A stretch of 64,000 nt of DNA from Arachnopeziza araneosa. Its lineage: Eukaryota; Ascomycota; Leotiomycetes; Helotiales; Arachnopezizaceae. The notes beneath the pieces are model-generated. The model was not told where the DNA came from. It made no database searches and saw nothing but the letters and a program-made list of their open reading frames with translations. Of this stretch, positions 35,111 to 45,724 are shown one piece after another (positions within the stretch are counted from its first letter, which is position 1; every line of letters begins with the position of its first letter). Both the position numbers and the translations under genes were made by a program. The stretch spans positions 1 through 64,000 of the forward strand of contig QYAI01000049.1 in the NCBI GenBank assembly GCA_003988855.1, given 5' to 3'.

Positions 35111-37333
35111 ATGGAGGACGACTCGGTCACCTTTGGCTCTGACGCTGCTGGTGGCACCCCGGGCAGCATTCTAGGACAACCACCGCTTCAAGGAGAAAAT
35201 GGTTCTCCATCGGGTCAAGAGGGCCAGGGGGAGGGCCATAATCTTGATTGTACGGTCCATTCTACATTTTAAATGACTGCGAACAATTTACTGATATAAA
35301 ATAGTGGCGGATATCTCTATGGCTGATACTGGCGATAACGTCACGGATTCATCCAAGAAAAACGATACCTCCAACTCCACATCGGCGCTCACTTCAGACA
35401 ACCCTCTAGATGCGCCAGATGCGCCTCGTCGAGAAGGAGACGACGTTAGGGATGAAGAAATGGGCGACGCTCCTGATCATGTCAAAGCTGTTCAAGAAGG
35501 CGAAGGCGCAGAAAGTGGTTCAGGGGAAGCACAACTTGAAAGAACAAAAGCGTCCATCGAAGCTTCAGCGCGCGAACACCTTATATCACAAACTCATTCC
35601 ATCATTCTTCCAAGCTACAGCACATGGTTTGACATGAACAAGATTAATAATATCGAACGAAAGGCGTTGCCCGAATTCTTCAACAATCGAAATCGGAGCA
35701 AGACCCCAGCAATTTACAAAGACTACAGAGATTTCATGATTAATACATATCGTCTCAATCCAATTGAATATCTGACCGTCACAGCTTGCAGGCGGAATCT
35801 TGCAGGTGATGTGTGCGCGATCATGCGTGTCCATGCCTTCCTCGAGCAGTGGGGGCTCATCAACTATCAAGTACGTTGCTGAATCTATGATACTTGAATC
35901 GACCTGCTAATCAGTATTAGGTTGACTCAGATGCCCGGCCATCGACGGTTGGCCCACCATTTACTGGTCATTTCAAGATTATTTGTGATACTCCTCGAGG
36001 TCTACAGCCTTGGCAGCCCGCATCGGATCCTGTAGTGATTGAGGGAAAGAAGAACGCAGATACCGATGCAAAAGCTACTGCAGGACCTGTACCAAAGGCA
36101 GATCTTAATCTTGAAATCGGACGGAATATCTACGAGGCATCTGCAAAGGAGAACAAGCTCAGCTCCAAGACTTCTGAAAAGCAAGCCAACGGCGACGGAC
36201 CTACGACAAATGGCACTTCAGATAAATCTGTCGAAGACGTCGCTAAAAATCCGATAGCTAAAGTCAATTGTTTTTCCTGTGGCATTGATTGTACCCGTGT
36301 GCATTACCATAATTCTCATTCGGAGTCTGTAAATGGAGCAACTGGCAAAATCAAATATGACCTCTGCCCTAATTGCTATGCTGAAGGACGGATGCCCGTG
36401 AATCATCAACAAGCATTCTATACAAAACTTGAGAACCCTACTTATACATCTGTTCCTGACCGAGATGCGCCGTGGAGTGACGGCGAGACTCTTCGACTTC
36501 TCGAGGCTATGGAAAGGTACGACGAGAATTGGGATGAAATCGCCGAGTACGTTGGCACTCGAACGAAAGAGGAATGTGTTGTTAAATTCCTACAATTCGA
36601 GATCGAGGATAAATACCTTGACGCCGAGCCTTCGACCAAGTCCACCGGCATCAGCATGCTTGGTGCACAAAACGGCTATCTTCCCTTTAGTCAAGCCGAC
36701 AATCCAGTAATGTCCGTGATTGGATTTCTTGCTGGCCTCACAGAGCCTAGCGTGACAGCAGCTGCGGCTGGTAAGACTGTTGAAGCAATGAAGCAGAGTT
36801 TACGAGATCAGCTTGAACAACCGTCATCGGATGCGGGCAAGGAGAATGATGGAGATGCGATGGAGATCGAGCTGCGTCAGACTATAACTACGACTACAAC
36901 AACTACACAATCGATTAGTGCATTAGCCACTGTTCCATTGGCCACTGTAGCTGCTCGAGCTGGAGGTCTTGCATCCCACGAGGAGCGAGAAATGACACGG
37001 CTCGTATCTGCTGCCGTTAACACAACCCTTCAAAAATTGGATCTCAAGCTGAAACAATTCAATGAGATGGAGCAGATTATACAATCCGAGCGTCGAGAGC
37101 TGGAACGTGCTCGTCAGCAATTGTTTTTGGACAGACTCGCGTTCAAGAAGCGCGTCAAGGACGTTCAAGAGGGTTTGAAAATGGCATCTGCTGCTGGTGG
37201 TGAACAAGGTATTAAGATGGCACAGGACGTTATGACTGGCGTGCAGAAATTGTCTTTCCAAAACGCTGCTCCTGCACCAGGAATTGTTCAACCACCGAGC
37301 ATGGGAGGAGCCGTTAAATCTTACGAGATCTAA
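35111..37333 (+). CDS. SWI/SNF and RSC complex subunit Swi3/Rsc8
   Basis: Scaffold subunit of SWI/SNF-type chromatin remodellers. Exons 35111-35249, 35305-35870 and 35921-37333 give 705 residues. An acidic N-terminus leads to the SWIRM domain (SIILPSYSTWFDMNKINNIE ... AFLEQWGLINYQ, about residues 140-235, ending at intron 2). A ZZ-like zinc finger follows (CFSCGIDCTRVHYHN ... LCPNCYAEGR, about 345-385), then a SANT domain (WSDGETLRLLEAMERYDENW, about 420-465) and a C-terminal coiled coil (QIIQSERRELERARQQLFLD). Many filamentous fungi carry one gene where yeast has Swi3 and Rsc8, so I leave the symbol open. Start ATG at 35111; the earlier in-frame codon is not ATG. Confidence 0.92.
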
Positions 37334-37557
37334 AGAATAGGAAGGTTGTAATCACTTGGCGTCTCGGAATTGAATTTGGGCTCTGTGGTGGTCACACGAA
37401 AATATGCCGCTTGTCACACATGTACTTGGTAGCTTCTCGCTGTATTAGGGCCTTGCCTTAATTTGGCTGTATTCGTAAAACGCAGGATTCTTAGAATAGC
37501 GAATTTGTATTTCACGGTCTTTGCGTCTTATAACTAGCCATTCTATTTCATTTCAAC

Positions 37558-39729
37558 TTAATGCTGGTCATCTGATAATCCATAGTCCGAGTGAGTTTGC
37601 CTAACATTCTCAGAGAGCACAGAATGATTAGCCGGCGACGAGTACCCGAAACTACCTCTCTCTTCAAGCTCATCGACATTTTCCTGATCAACGTCGTCCT
37701 CAGAAACAACTTCGCGTTCCGAATCAACATCCATCCCATTGCTTGTGCCTGTTTCGTGCGCAGCAGCATCACTCTCAGAAGCACTTTCCAAAGCTTCGCT
37801 TCCACTATTTACAGTTGGATCAGGTCCAAGCAACCTCCCAGCAGTCGCAAGAGCCCTCCTCCTTGTTCCAATTTTAGACCATCTTTTCCTATTCATCTCA
37901 AAAGCATGTTCCGGCACTGGGGTCTCCAAAGTCTCCCATTCGCTCCAGTACTCGGTAAAATTCCTCCAATTCTCGCCGTCCGTAGAATCTCTAATGATCT
38001 TCGGTGCTTCTATTTTCTCCTCAACCTTCATATCCAGTTCAGTAGGCATTGGTTGGTTAAGCAATTTCCATAGTTTTGTCTCCTCAATCTGGCTTGCCTG
38101 CCTGTCCACATCTTCCATGTGCATATCTTGTGTATGTTCAGCTACTCGTCCAGCATCAATTCTCTCTCTTTGAAGTCTTTCGTCTCTAGTTCTAGGGATA
38201 AAATCTGTTTCGGACCTATCACTTAGATCTGAGTCGGAGCCACTGACACTATCTGACTCTTCCTGAGAATTTGAATTGCTAGATTCTGGACTTGTTGTAG
38301 CTGTTGGATACAACTGAGGTGCTGCTAATGGCGTAGTAGAAGGCCGTGACATGCTTCTAGAGCGTGAGCGCTGACGTGGAGGAGACGCTAAGGCCGTTTC
38401 TACTTCACTGTAGGTCATAACCAGCGCCGCTTCCTCAGTGTTACCTTCGACTTTATCATCCGCGCTAGCGCATTCGTTCATCACCTGCAGATTACATCTC
38501 CGAGCACAACCTATCCAGAATTCTTGCATATCCGCTTTTAGACCTAAGATCTTAACAGCTGCTTCAACATCATTCGAGTTCACCTCGGCATGTTTGCCCT
38601 TTTGAGAGTTTCGTGCTCGTAGTCTCGACATAGTACAGTAAAGAGTTGTTGAGACAAGCCTCTTGATAATACTAACAGCAAGAGAATGGAAATCTTCAAA
38701 TGCCGTCGCCCTAACAGCAGGCACTTCTCCAGGCTCAGCCAGCATGTTCCAATTGTCCTCTTGACGAGGTTCTGCAGAATTCATAAAAACTCTTTCGGAG
38801 AGCTCGATCCAATTCTTGAGAATGAAAAGGTTCGCAGCGGGAAAAACCTCGTCCAATTCTTCCAAACCATTATCTTCCATTCTCCGTCGATCTAAAAGGC
38901 GATTCACAGTCGGGGTTATCAGCCATATTTCTCCCCATTTCTCCTCTTCAGTTTTAGCTTCAGCACATTCTTGACGTGCAGCAATGCTATCACCTGCTCT
39001 CTCAAGCAATTCTGAGCACTCCTCGCTAATTTCGAGTGCGGTTGGCATTTGAGCTGTGTCTAATACCGTCGTTTCATGCAATTTTTTGTTTGCCCTGTCA
39101 GTTTTGGATTGGTCAAGCAGCTGGAGATACTGATGAACCTCAGGCTCAGATTTAGTCTCAACTCGGTTTGCAACTTCGTGGATGTTGTTTCTTCCAACAA
39201 TAGCTAATGCCGTGAAAAAAATATGCTTTTCTTCGGCCGTCCAGATTGAAGTGCCAATCTGGCTTTGTTGAAGTGAATGATAATCTTCCTGGTACATCTT
39301 TGAAGCTGCTTCTTGAATATCAACATTCAGCAGATGTCGGTAATCAAAATTGTAGAATGACCTCAGTCTCTTTGCTCTGATGATTGGCCCAGGCTTTGCC
39401 CGCCTCTTCAACTTTGCACGACGTCTTCGGGGCGCTTGAATATCACCAGCTGACTCTGGGGGTTCGAACGTAGCGGCCCATCTTTGTGCATCTTCAGCCA
39501 GCGTGTAATCTACACTCGATTTGCGGGGTTTAGATAGATGTGAACTCTCAGAGGAGGCTGAGTTTCTTCTGCTCGAACTTCGGCCTATACCACTTGTCTT
39601 TGCGGCCCATGAATCATGACGAGAATGGTCATAGACGGATGAATGATCATCTGAAGCTGATGATTCATACACTGAGCCCGAATCTTCATCTTCTAAGGGA
39701 AGGATCTCTTGTAGATCTGGATCTTCCAT
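37558..39729 (-). CDS. rrn5: RNA polymerase I upstream activation factor subunit Rrn5-like
   Basis: Rrn5 is part of the UAF complex that binds the rDNA promoter and recruits Pol I. Single exon, 723 residues from the ATG at 39729 (MEDPDLQEILPLEDED); the upstream in-frame codon is a TTG. A Ser/Asp-rich head is followed by a very basic stretch (APRRRRAKLKRRAKPGP, about 100-120), then SFYNFDYRHLLNVDIQEA, which resembles histone-fold-like Rrn5 text, and a SANT/Myb repeat (IWTAEEKHIFFTALAIVGRN, about 160-210). The C-terminal half is acidic and low in complexity, with SP/RS-rich parts and the stretch LDMKVEEKIEAPK. The call rests on SANT plus overall order; no other SANT family fits better. Confidence 0.72.
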   Translation of the reverse strand: MEDPDLQEILPLEDEDSGSVYESSASDDHSSVYDHSRHDSWAAKTSGIGRSSSRRNSASSESSHLSKPRKSSVDYTLAEDAQRWAATFEPPESAGDIQAPRRRRAKLKRRAKPGPIIRAKRLRSFYNFDYRHLLNVDIQEAASKMYQEDYHSLQQSQIGTSIWTAEEKHIFFTALAIVGRNNIHEVANRVETKSEPEVHQYLQLLDQSKTDRANKKLHETTVLDTAQMPTALEISEECSELLERAGDSIAARQECAEAKTEEEKWGEIWLITPTVNRLLDRRRMEDNGLEELDEVFPAANLFILKNWIELSERVFMNSAEPRQEDNWNMLAEPGEVPAVRATAFEDFHSLAVSIIKRLVSTTLYCTMSRLRARNSQKGKHAEVNSNDVEAAVKILGLKADMQEFWIGCARRCNLQVMNECASADDKVEGNTEEAALVMTYSEVETALASPPRQRSRSRSMSRPSTTPLAAPQLYPTATTSPESSNSNSQEESDSVSGSDSDLSDRSETDFIPRTRDERLQRERIDAGRVAEHTQDMHMEDVDRQASQIEETKLWKLLNQPMPTELDMKVEEKIEAPKIIRDSTDGENWRNFTEYWSEWETLETPVPEHAFEMNRKRWSKIGTRRRALATAGRLLGPDPTVNSGSEALESASESDAAAHETGTSNGMDVDSEREVVSEDDVDQENVDELEERGSFGYSSPANHSVLSENVRQTHSDYGLSDDQH

Positions 39730-39999
39730 ATCCGTACTGTTCAACTTATTTGAATTTTACTCGTGTTCGATGGAAATCACAATCCTGTTTCAGAATTTGC
39801 ATAATGCGAAGAATCCAAGTTTAAGTAGATCCACTCAAAGAACAGCAATGTGCAAGTTCGAAATCTTAACATTAAATCTAGAAATGGTGTGAGTTTGGAA
39901 TTTCTGAATGGCAGGGATTCGCGTCTGCGCTTCACGAGAAGCGCGGCAAAAGAGGTAATCCATCCTCAAAGTAGATTGATCAAGTATCAAACACACAGC

Positions 40000-42025
40000 A
40001 TGCCACCAGCATCGAGAGGGTGGGCAAGAAGACTTCAATTATGGAGCTCAACCGCAAATGCCGTCATAATAAAACGGTTCGCCTCAGGAAAAGAAAACAG
40101 CTTGGTCATTCCTCCACCTCCTTTGAAAATTCGACTTCGACAATATCAAGAAGAATGCATCCAAGCAGTCTTATTTCACCTGGAAGCAGGCCACAAACGT
40201 CTCGGCGTATCCTTGGCTACAGGAAGTGGAAAGACAGTATGAAGTATCATATCCAAACGCGCTCCCATCTGGCTAACCCTAGCAGGTAATCTTCACACAA
40301 CTCATCGACCGAGTCCCCATTCGACAGAAAGAAGCAGCCCAGACACTGATCCTGGCACATAGACAGGAACTTGTTGAACAGGCTGCCCGTCATTGTATCG
40401 ATGCATATCCTTCGAAGAGAATTGAAATTGAGATGGGGTCTATGCATGCAAGTGGGTTCGCAGATATCACAGTAGCCAGCATCCAGAGCATTGTATCCGG
40501 GAACCGCATTGAAAAGTTTGAACCAAGTCGATTCAAACTTCTGCTCGTCGATGAAGCGCATCATATTGTTTCACCAGGATATATGAAAACCTTGACTCAT
40601 TTCGGACTTGAAACAGCCCAGCCAACTTCCCCAGCTCTCGTCGGTGTGTCTGCGACACTGTCCAGGTTTGATGGTCTTCGTCTAGGAGCTGCTATCGATC
40701 ACATTGTTTACCATAAAGATTACATTGACATGATTGGGGAGAAGTGGCTTTCGAATGTTATATTTACTACCGTCCAAACAAAAGCCGATATATCTAAAGT
40801 TAAAAAGGGTGCCAGCGGCGATTTTCAACCAGCTCAGCTCTCTCGCATAGTGAATACTGAAGAAATAAATGACATCACAGTTCGAAGTTGGTTAGCAAAG
40901 GCTGCAGGCAGAAAATCAACATTAGTCTTTTGTGTAGATCTCGAACATGTACGTGGATTAACAAACACTTTCCGAAGGCATGGTATCGATGCCCACTTCA
41001 TCACAGGCGATACGCCCAAGGCCGACCGCAGTGCACGCCTTGACAGCTTCAGGGCTGGTAATTATCCAGTCCTAGTCAACTGTGGAGTCTTTACGGAAGG
41101 TACTAATATCCCCAATATTGATTGTGTGCTTCTAGCTCGACCTACCAAATCCAGAAATCTGCTTGTTCAGATGATTGGACGTGGTATGAGGCTACATCCA
41201 GGAAAGGAGGACTGCCATGTTATTGATATGGTGGCTAGCCTTGAAACGGGCATCGTTACCACTCCCACTCTCTTTGGTCTTGATCCTCATGAGCTTATCA
41301 ACGCTGCGAATATCGGTGATATGAAATCGATTGCCGATCGTAAATCGGCTGAAGATGTACGCCAACAAGAGGCCTCAAGTACATATGAACAAGCTAAAAT
41401 AAATACTGCTCCAATTAGCAGAACCGTCACTTTTACAGACTACGAATCTGTGTCCGATTTGATCGAAGATACTTCGGGCGAGCGACACATTTGGGCCCTG
41501 TCTCCTAATAATTGGGTTTGCGTTGCAGAAAACCGCTATGTTTTAGCACATACAAACGGATCATTTTTGAAGATTCAGAAATCCGAGGATGATGATGGAT
41601 TTGTTGTTAAAGAATATTCTACTCTAGTTCAAGTAGCTTTGAACGGAAGCCCATTCAAAAGGCCACGTCTTATCGCTCGAGCTGTCACTTTTTCCGATGC
41701 GGTCCATGCAGCAGACACCTATGCAAAGAAAAAGTATCCTTTTCACACTATCGCAAGAAACATGCCCTGGAGAAATGGCCCCGCAACCGATGGACAGCTT
41801 GCTTTTTTAAATAAACTCAGGTCTAAGCATGACCAGCTCGCCCCTGAGAGTATCACTAAAGGAAAGGCTACTGATATGATTACGAAGGTAAAGCATGGTG
41901 CCCGTGGAAGGTTTGCTGGGATTCAAGCAAGCAGAAGGAGGGCTTCCAAAGTTCGTCTAAAGCTGGAGCAAGAGTCTGCATTAAAAGCAAGGGAAAACGT
42001 TAGTGTTGGGCCTCTTCTAGACTAG
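40000..42025 (+). CDS. irc3: Mitochondrial DEAH-type helicase Irc3
   Basis: Irc3 is a superfamily-2 helicase that helps maintain mitochondrial DNA. Exons 40000-40236 and 40286-42025 give 658 residues. The 49-bp intron falls exactly after Walker A (SLATGSGKT), so the helicase core is complete only when spliced (TVIFTQLIDRV). Other motifs: LILAHRQELVEQA (Ia), LLVDEAHHI (II), GVSATLSRFD (III), LVFCVDLEHV (IV), FTEGTNIPNIDCVLLARPT (V) and QMIGRGMRLHPGK (VI). The N-terminus MPPASRGWARRLQLWSSTAN is basic and hydroxyl-rich, fitting mitochondrial import. The ATG at 40000 is used because the frame upstream opens with GTG. Divergent from the Rrn5 gene across 270 bp. Confidence 0.9.
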
Positions 42026-42788
42026 AAGCCCCGGTAGATATCTAATGTACCATATATTTTATGTGTTAGAAATACTCAAAATACCCAATTCGAATATAAA
42101 CTCACTCCCATTTTGTGGTTTACACTGTTGAAGCTCTTTAAGCTTTAAAATAAATAGGTTAATAAAATAACTTGATCCTACCTGTTAGTACAGCGTTGAC
42201 ACGATATCACACGTAAGTGCCCAACTAGCTAGGCAGCTCGAACCTTATACAGGTTTTGCTGCATCTACTTCTTCTTTCTTATTAATATATTATCTACTTT
42301 ACTACTAATACTAGAACCTACGTAACACTACATTTAAGGGCTCTTGGTAGTAAGGTAAGGCGAACCAACACGACTGTTTTGGCACAGCGACTCGAATATC
42401 TTTAAATTCTGTGTCTCTTTAAAATAGAGAGGTTAGCGGCAAAGAATAGGAGGTTCGTCGCTTGTAAACAAACGATTAGTTACTTCCTCTAATTTTCGAA
42501 CGTCCAACTGCCAAAAAAACTTTTTATGATTCTTCAGAAATTAAGGAGTTGATTTTAAACATGCACGCTACGTGAAAAACTGCATCACGATGTCACTCAT
42601 TCAACTTCACAGCTATCCTAACGCAAAACAACCTCAAAGTTGGATGATAACTTTCTCGTTTGCACCTTCTCACTCAGCTACAATGACGAGAGAAGGCTTG
42701 ATGAATATAAAAGAACATGCACGGCCGTCGCTTCCGTTCCTTTACATAGAGACGAATGTTTGTACTCGCCATCTTCAAACCAATCCCA
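42026..42788. other. AT-rich stretch, possible degenerate repeat
   Basis: 763 bp after irc3. Between about 42120 and 42480 the sequence is very AT-rich (many taataa and ttaatat runs) with scattered CTAG-type tetramers and no coding frame. It looks like old, mutated repeat DNA, but no ends or coding remnant can be identified. The right end holds the leader of the next gene, with a possible earlier in-frame ATG at 42756. Confidence 0.35.
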
Positions 42789-44122
42789 ATGTCGAATGCT
42801 CTAGTCGATGTTTCTTCCAAAATGGAGGCTGAAGTCCATGTCACTATGCAAGCTTTACTTTCTACTCCTGAGGATAGCTCTACTGTTGAAGAAATTCCAG
42901 ACCTTCCCCTCGAGTTCTCCCCAATCAAGCGACCTCCTCCGCCCTCACGGCCACGGACACCAGAAGACGAGCCTAATGATACAAAGTTTGGGACCTCAGC
43001 AAAACCTATTCTCTACCTTGACAACGATCATAGACATAAGGACACGCTGATTCACATTGGTGAGTTTGGGAGACTTGCAGATCGAGGGAATCTGAAGCCA
43101 TGCCAAATACCAACTCCGTTCAGCCCAGGCTTCCCACCCCCATCGAATAACCACTATCACTTGACTACGGAGGGACATCTTCCTGAAGATCCGAATGGCA
43201 AAGGTTCTTACTTTCAAGCTGCTGATCTGTACAGTCTCCTAGAGCCCTATAGATTGACTCAAAATAATGTACTCAGAAAACGAGAATCCGGTAGCCAACT
43301 GTCTATGGCGGCTGACTTTGAACCACTGTACGCTTCAAAACCTGTCGACATATTTAGAAAGAGTATCAAAATACTCAATTCCTTTACATACAACTCCAAT
43401 CTCCTAGATGTCAAGACTTTAGATGCGAAGAATGGGTCCCCTGGAATATCTTCCAATGACTTCTGCCGTAAATGCAAGAAGTTTCATATTGTACCAGGAG
43501 CACCGGATACACTCCCAGATCGTGATACTTGCGGTAGCTATATTCCAGATTGGCATCACCCAGCCAAGCCAGAGCATCCATGGGCTAGTTTCACAGGACT
43601 CTATTTAGACTTGCTCTATTGCGTGGAGGAGCACTCTGGTTTGGACACTTCCACCGGCAGCAAAAACTTCTTTGTGCACATGGAATATCACCCAGAGCAC
43701 CCAAAGGTATAAAAAAACTGAGCTCGAGTATACTTCCAGATGTAAAACGCATGCTGATACTTTGTTTGAAATAGTGGCGAGAAACTACATATCCCACCAA
43801 TGGCGGTACTTGGTTATGTCGAAGTGCAAATGGTGCGCCACAAGCCGAGAGAACTTGCAATAAATGCCACATGCCTATGATTAATCCTACTACTCTGGAA
43901 AGCCCTATTGGCAAAAAGCTGGTGATTGAATGGATTCACTATATGTTGGAATACCTGGGGCTTCTAGATGTAGAGGTTGCTAGAGCCATCGTACATAAAA
44001 TGGGAAATACGAAAATAGGAGAATTGGTGCATGACATTATTACACCAGCCTGGACATTTGAGCAATTCACAGAATTTGAGGAGTATTACGAGCGGACACC
44101 CTCGCAGGTCTATACGGCTTGA
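42789..44122 (+). CDS. Hypothetical protein with two CxxC knuckles, about 421 aa
   Basis: I do not recognise this gene. Exons 42789-43706 and 43775-44122 with a 68-bp intron (gtataa...aaatag) give 421 residues; an in-frame ATG at 42756 would add 11. The N-terminal part is proline-rich (LPLEFSPIKRPPPPSRPRTP), then a region rich in His/Asp. One knuckle, FCRKCKKFHIV, lies near residue 230. A second, CNKCHMPM, lies after the intron near residue 337, where the text WRETTYPTNGGTWLCRSANG continues in frame. Four cysteines in two pairs could bind zinc. The C-terminal segment is helical and acidic (IHYMLEYLGLLDVEVARAI). It sits beside an AT-rich stretch, which may mean accessory DNA. Confidence 0.65.
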
Positions 44123-44625
44123 AGTAAGCATTCTTCGATTTTCTCTGGTTTTCGTCAGCAAATAGGTTTATTTCATTTCGAGGCTGTATTATAACCCTGG
44201 AATTTGTGATTCGGCCTAGACTGTTCGTTTCTGCGACTTTGTTTGCCTCTTCATACTGACTCTCCGTTCATCGATGTTACTATAACATCAAGGGACTCCG
44301 CAAGTTCTTGAATCGAGAAAGACGTCGCAAACTATTGTTTGGCTAAATATCTGAACGAGGCGAAGGCGTTTGTGAAACTGTGACGGTGGGCTCGAGGCAA
44401 TTCACTTTCAAAGATACCCAACTAGACGATAATTGAGAAGCGGAAACTTTAAAAATTCGTCTTTAGAGAATAGGCATCTCAGTGTGTTCCTGTGAAGGGC
44501 CTTCGATGTCTGATGAGATTTGGCATAGTTGCTGCTAATTCCCATCCAAAAACCATGAGTTATGCACGCATCGCCGGGACACCCGAAACGCGATCGCCAA
44601 GAGTGTCACCCTACCAAGGGAGTAC
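44123..44625. other. Convergent 3' region
   Basis: 503 bp between the stops of the CxxC hypothetical gene and KRR1. No credible coding frame. It should hold both 3' UTRs. Confidence 0.45.
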
Positions 44626-45724
44626 CTATTCATCGTGGGCTTCAACTTCTCTCCGTTTTTTCTTCTTCTTTTCTTTCTTCACCTCCTCCTCCTCCTCACC
44701 ACCGCCCTCATCCCGTTTCCGTTTCTTCTTTTCTTTCTTCCCATGATCCTCACTGAGTGGCACAAACTCTTCTTCTCTTGATTTTATTTTCTCCACCATC
44801 TTTTCCTTCTGCTTCTCGAGTCTCTCCTCTCTGGCTGCCCTCTCCTTTGCCTGCTTCCCCAAGAAGTATTCTCCACTCTCGATCTGGAGATCAACCTTAC
44901 TCTTCTCCTGTGGTGGAGGGAACGGCGTGTACACTTTCTTGCTCTTATCTGTTACCTTTAGCGGCACACGTCTCTTACTCAGATTGCGCTGCTTGAAATG
45001 CGGCAAGAATCGATCCCAACTCTCGCCAGCCAGTTCCGGATCTTTCTGTAGCTCCCGCTTGATCATGAGCTCTTTGATATGGTAGATAGGGTGAATGTTC
45101 GCCATGCAGTCCTCAATGATACGTCGAACTTCCTTAAGACCCTTGTATGGTCCCATCGCCGCCACAGTGTTGCCTTGCACTAGTAAATAGCACTCCGTGA
45201 GTAATTCCAACGCCTTAAGAGTGCTTCCATTGGGGCCAAGAATCCGCTGCCGTCTCTTGACGAAACGCTCTTTATTTCGGACGAGGTTGCGGATCTTGAC
45301 AATATCGCATGCTACACCATCTTCGAGAATCTTGACTGCTTGTGGAGCAGGTACGCTTCTTGCGAGCAATTTTATGAGGTCGCGTCCATTGAGGATGGAG
45401 GCCGGGTCGAAGGTTTTTCGGGTCGTTTTGACAGTCATGGAACCTTCAACTAAATCAAGAGTGCATGCTATGCCGTATTTTTCCAGGGAGCGGGTGATGA
45501 GAGGCCATGCTTCACGGAGGTAAACCTCGCGATATTTGGGGAAAAGGGTTGCGAATGAGGATTCTTCTGCAAATGTGCCGCCAGAGTTGTGTTCGGGTTT
45601 GAATTCTTCTATCTAGTTGAGTTAATGGGAGTATATACGAGATGTAGAATGTTGGGAGACGTGCCTTCCATTTATCAATATCATCCGTATCCCAAGGCTT
45701 GTCTTTTTTGTGTGTGGAAGGCAT
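44626..45724 (-). CDS. krr1: KRR1 small-subunit processome component
   Basis: Krr1 is a KH-domain nucleolar protein needed for 18S rRNA processing and 40S assembly. Exons 45665-45724 and 44626-45612 give 348 residues. The 20-codon first exon ends DTDDIDKWK and must join IEEFKPEHNSGG, the universal Krr1 text. That needs a GC donor (AAG|gcacgt at 45664) with a 52-bp intron. A canonical GT alternative (C|gtctcc to gatag|AA) stays in frame but would replace IEEF by AQEF. Conserved core: VEGSMTVKTTRKTFDPA, KERFVKRRQRILGPNGSTLK, GPYKGLKEVRRIIEDCM and HPIYHIKELMIKREL. The C-terminus is a long KKEKKKRKR-type basic/acidic tail, as in homologues. Confidence 0.94.
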
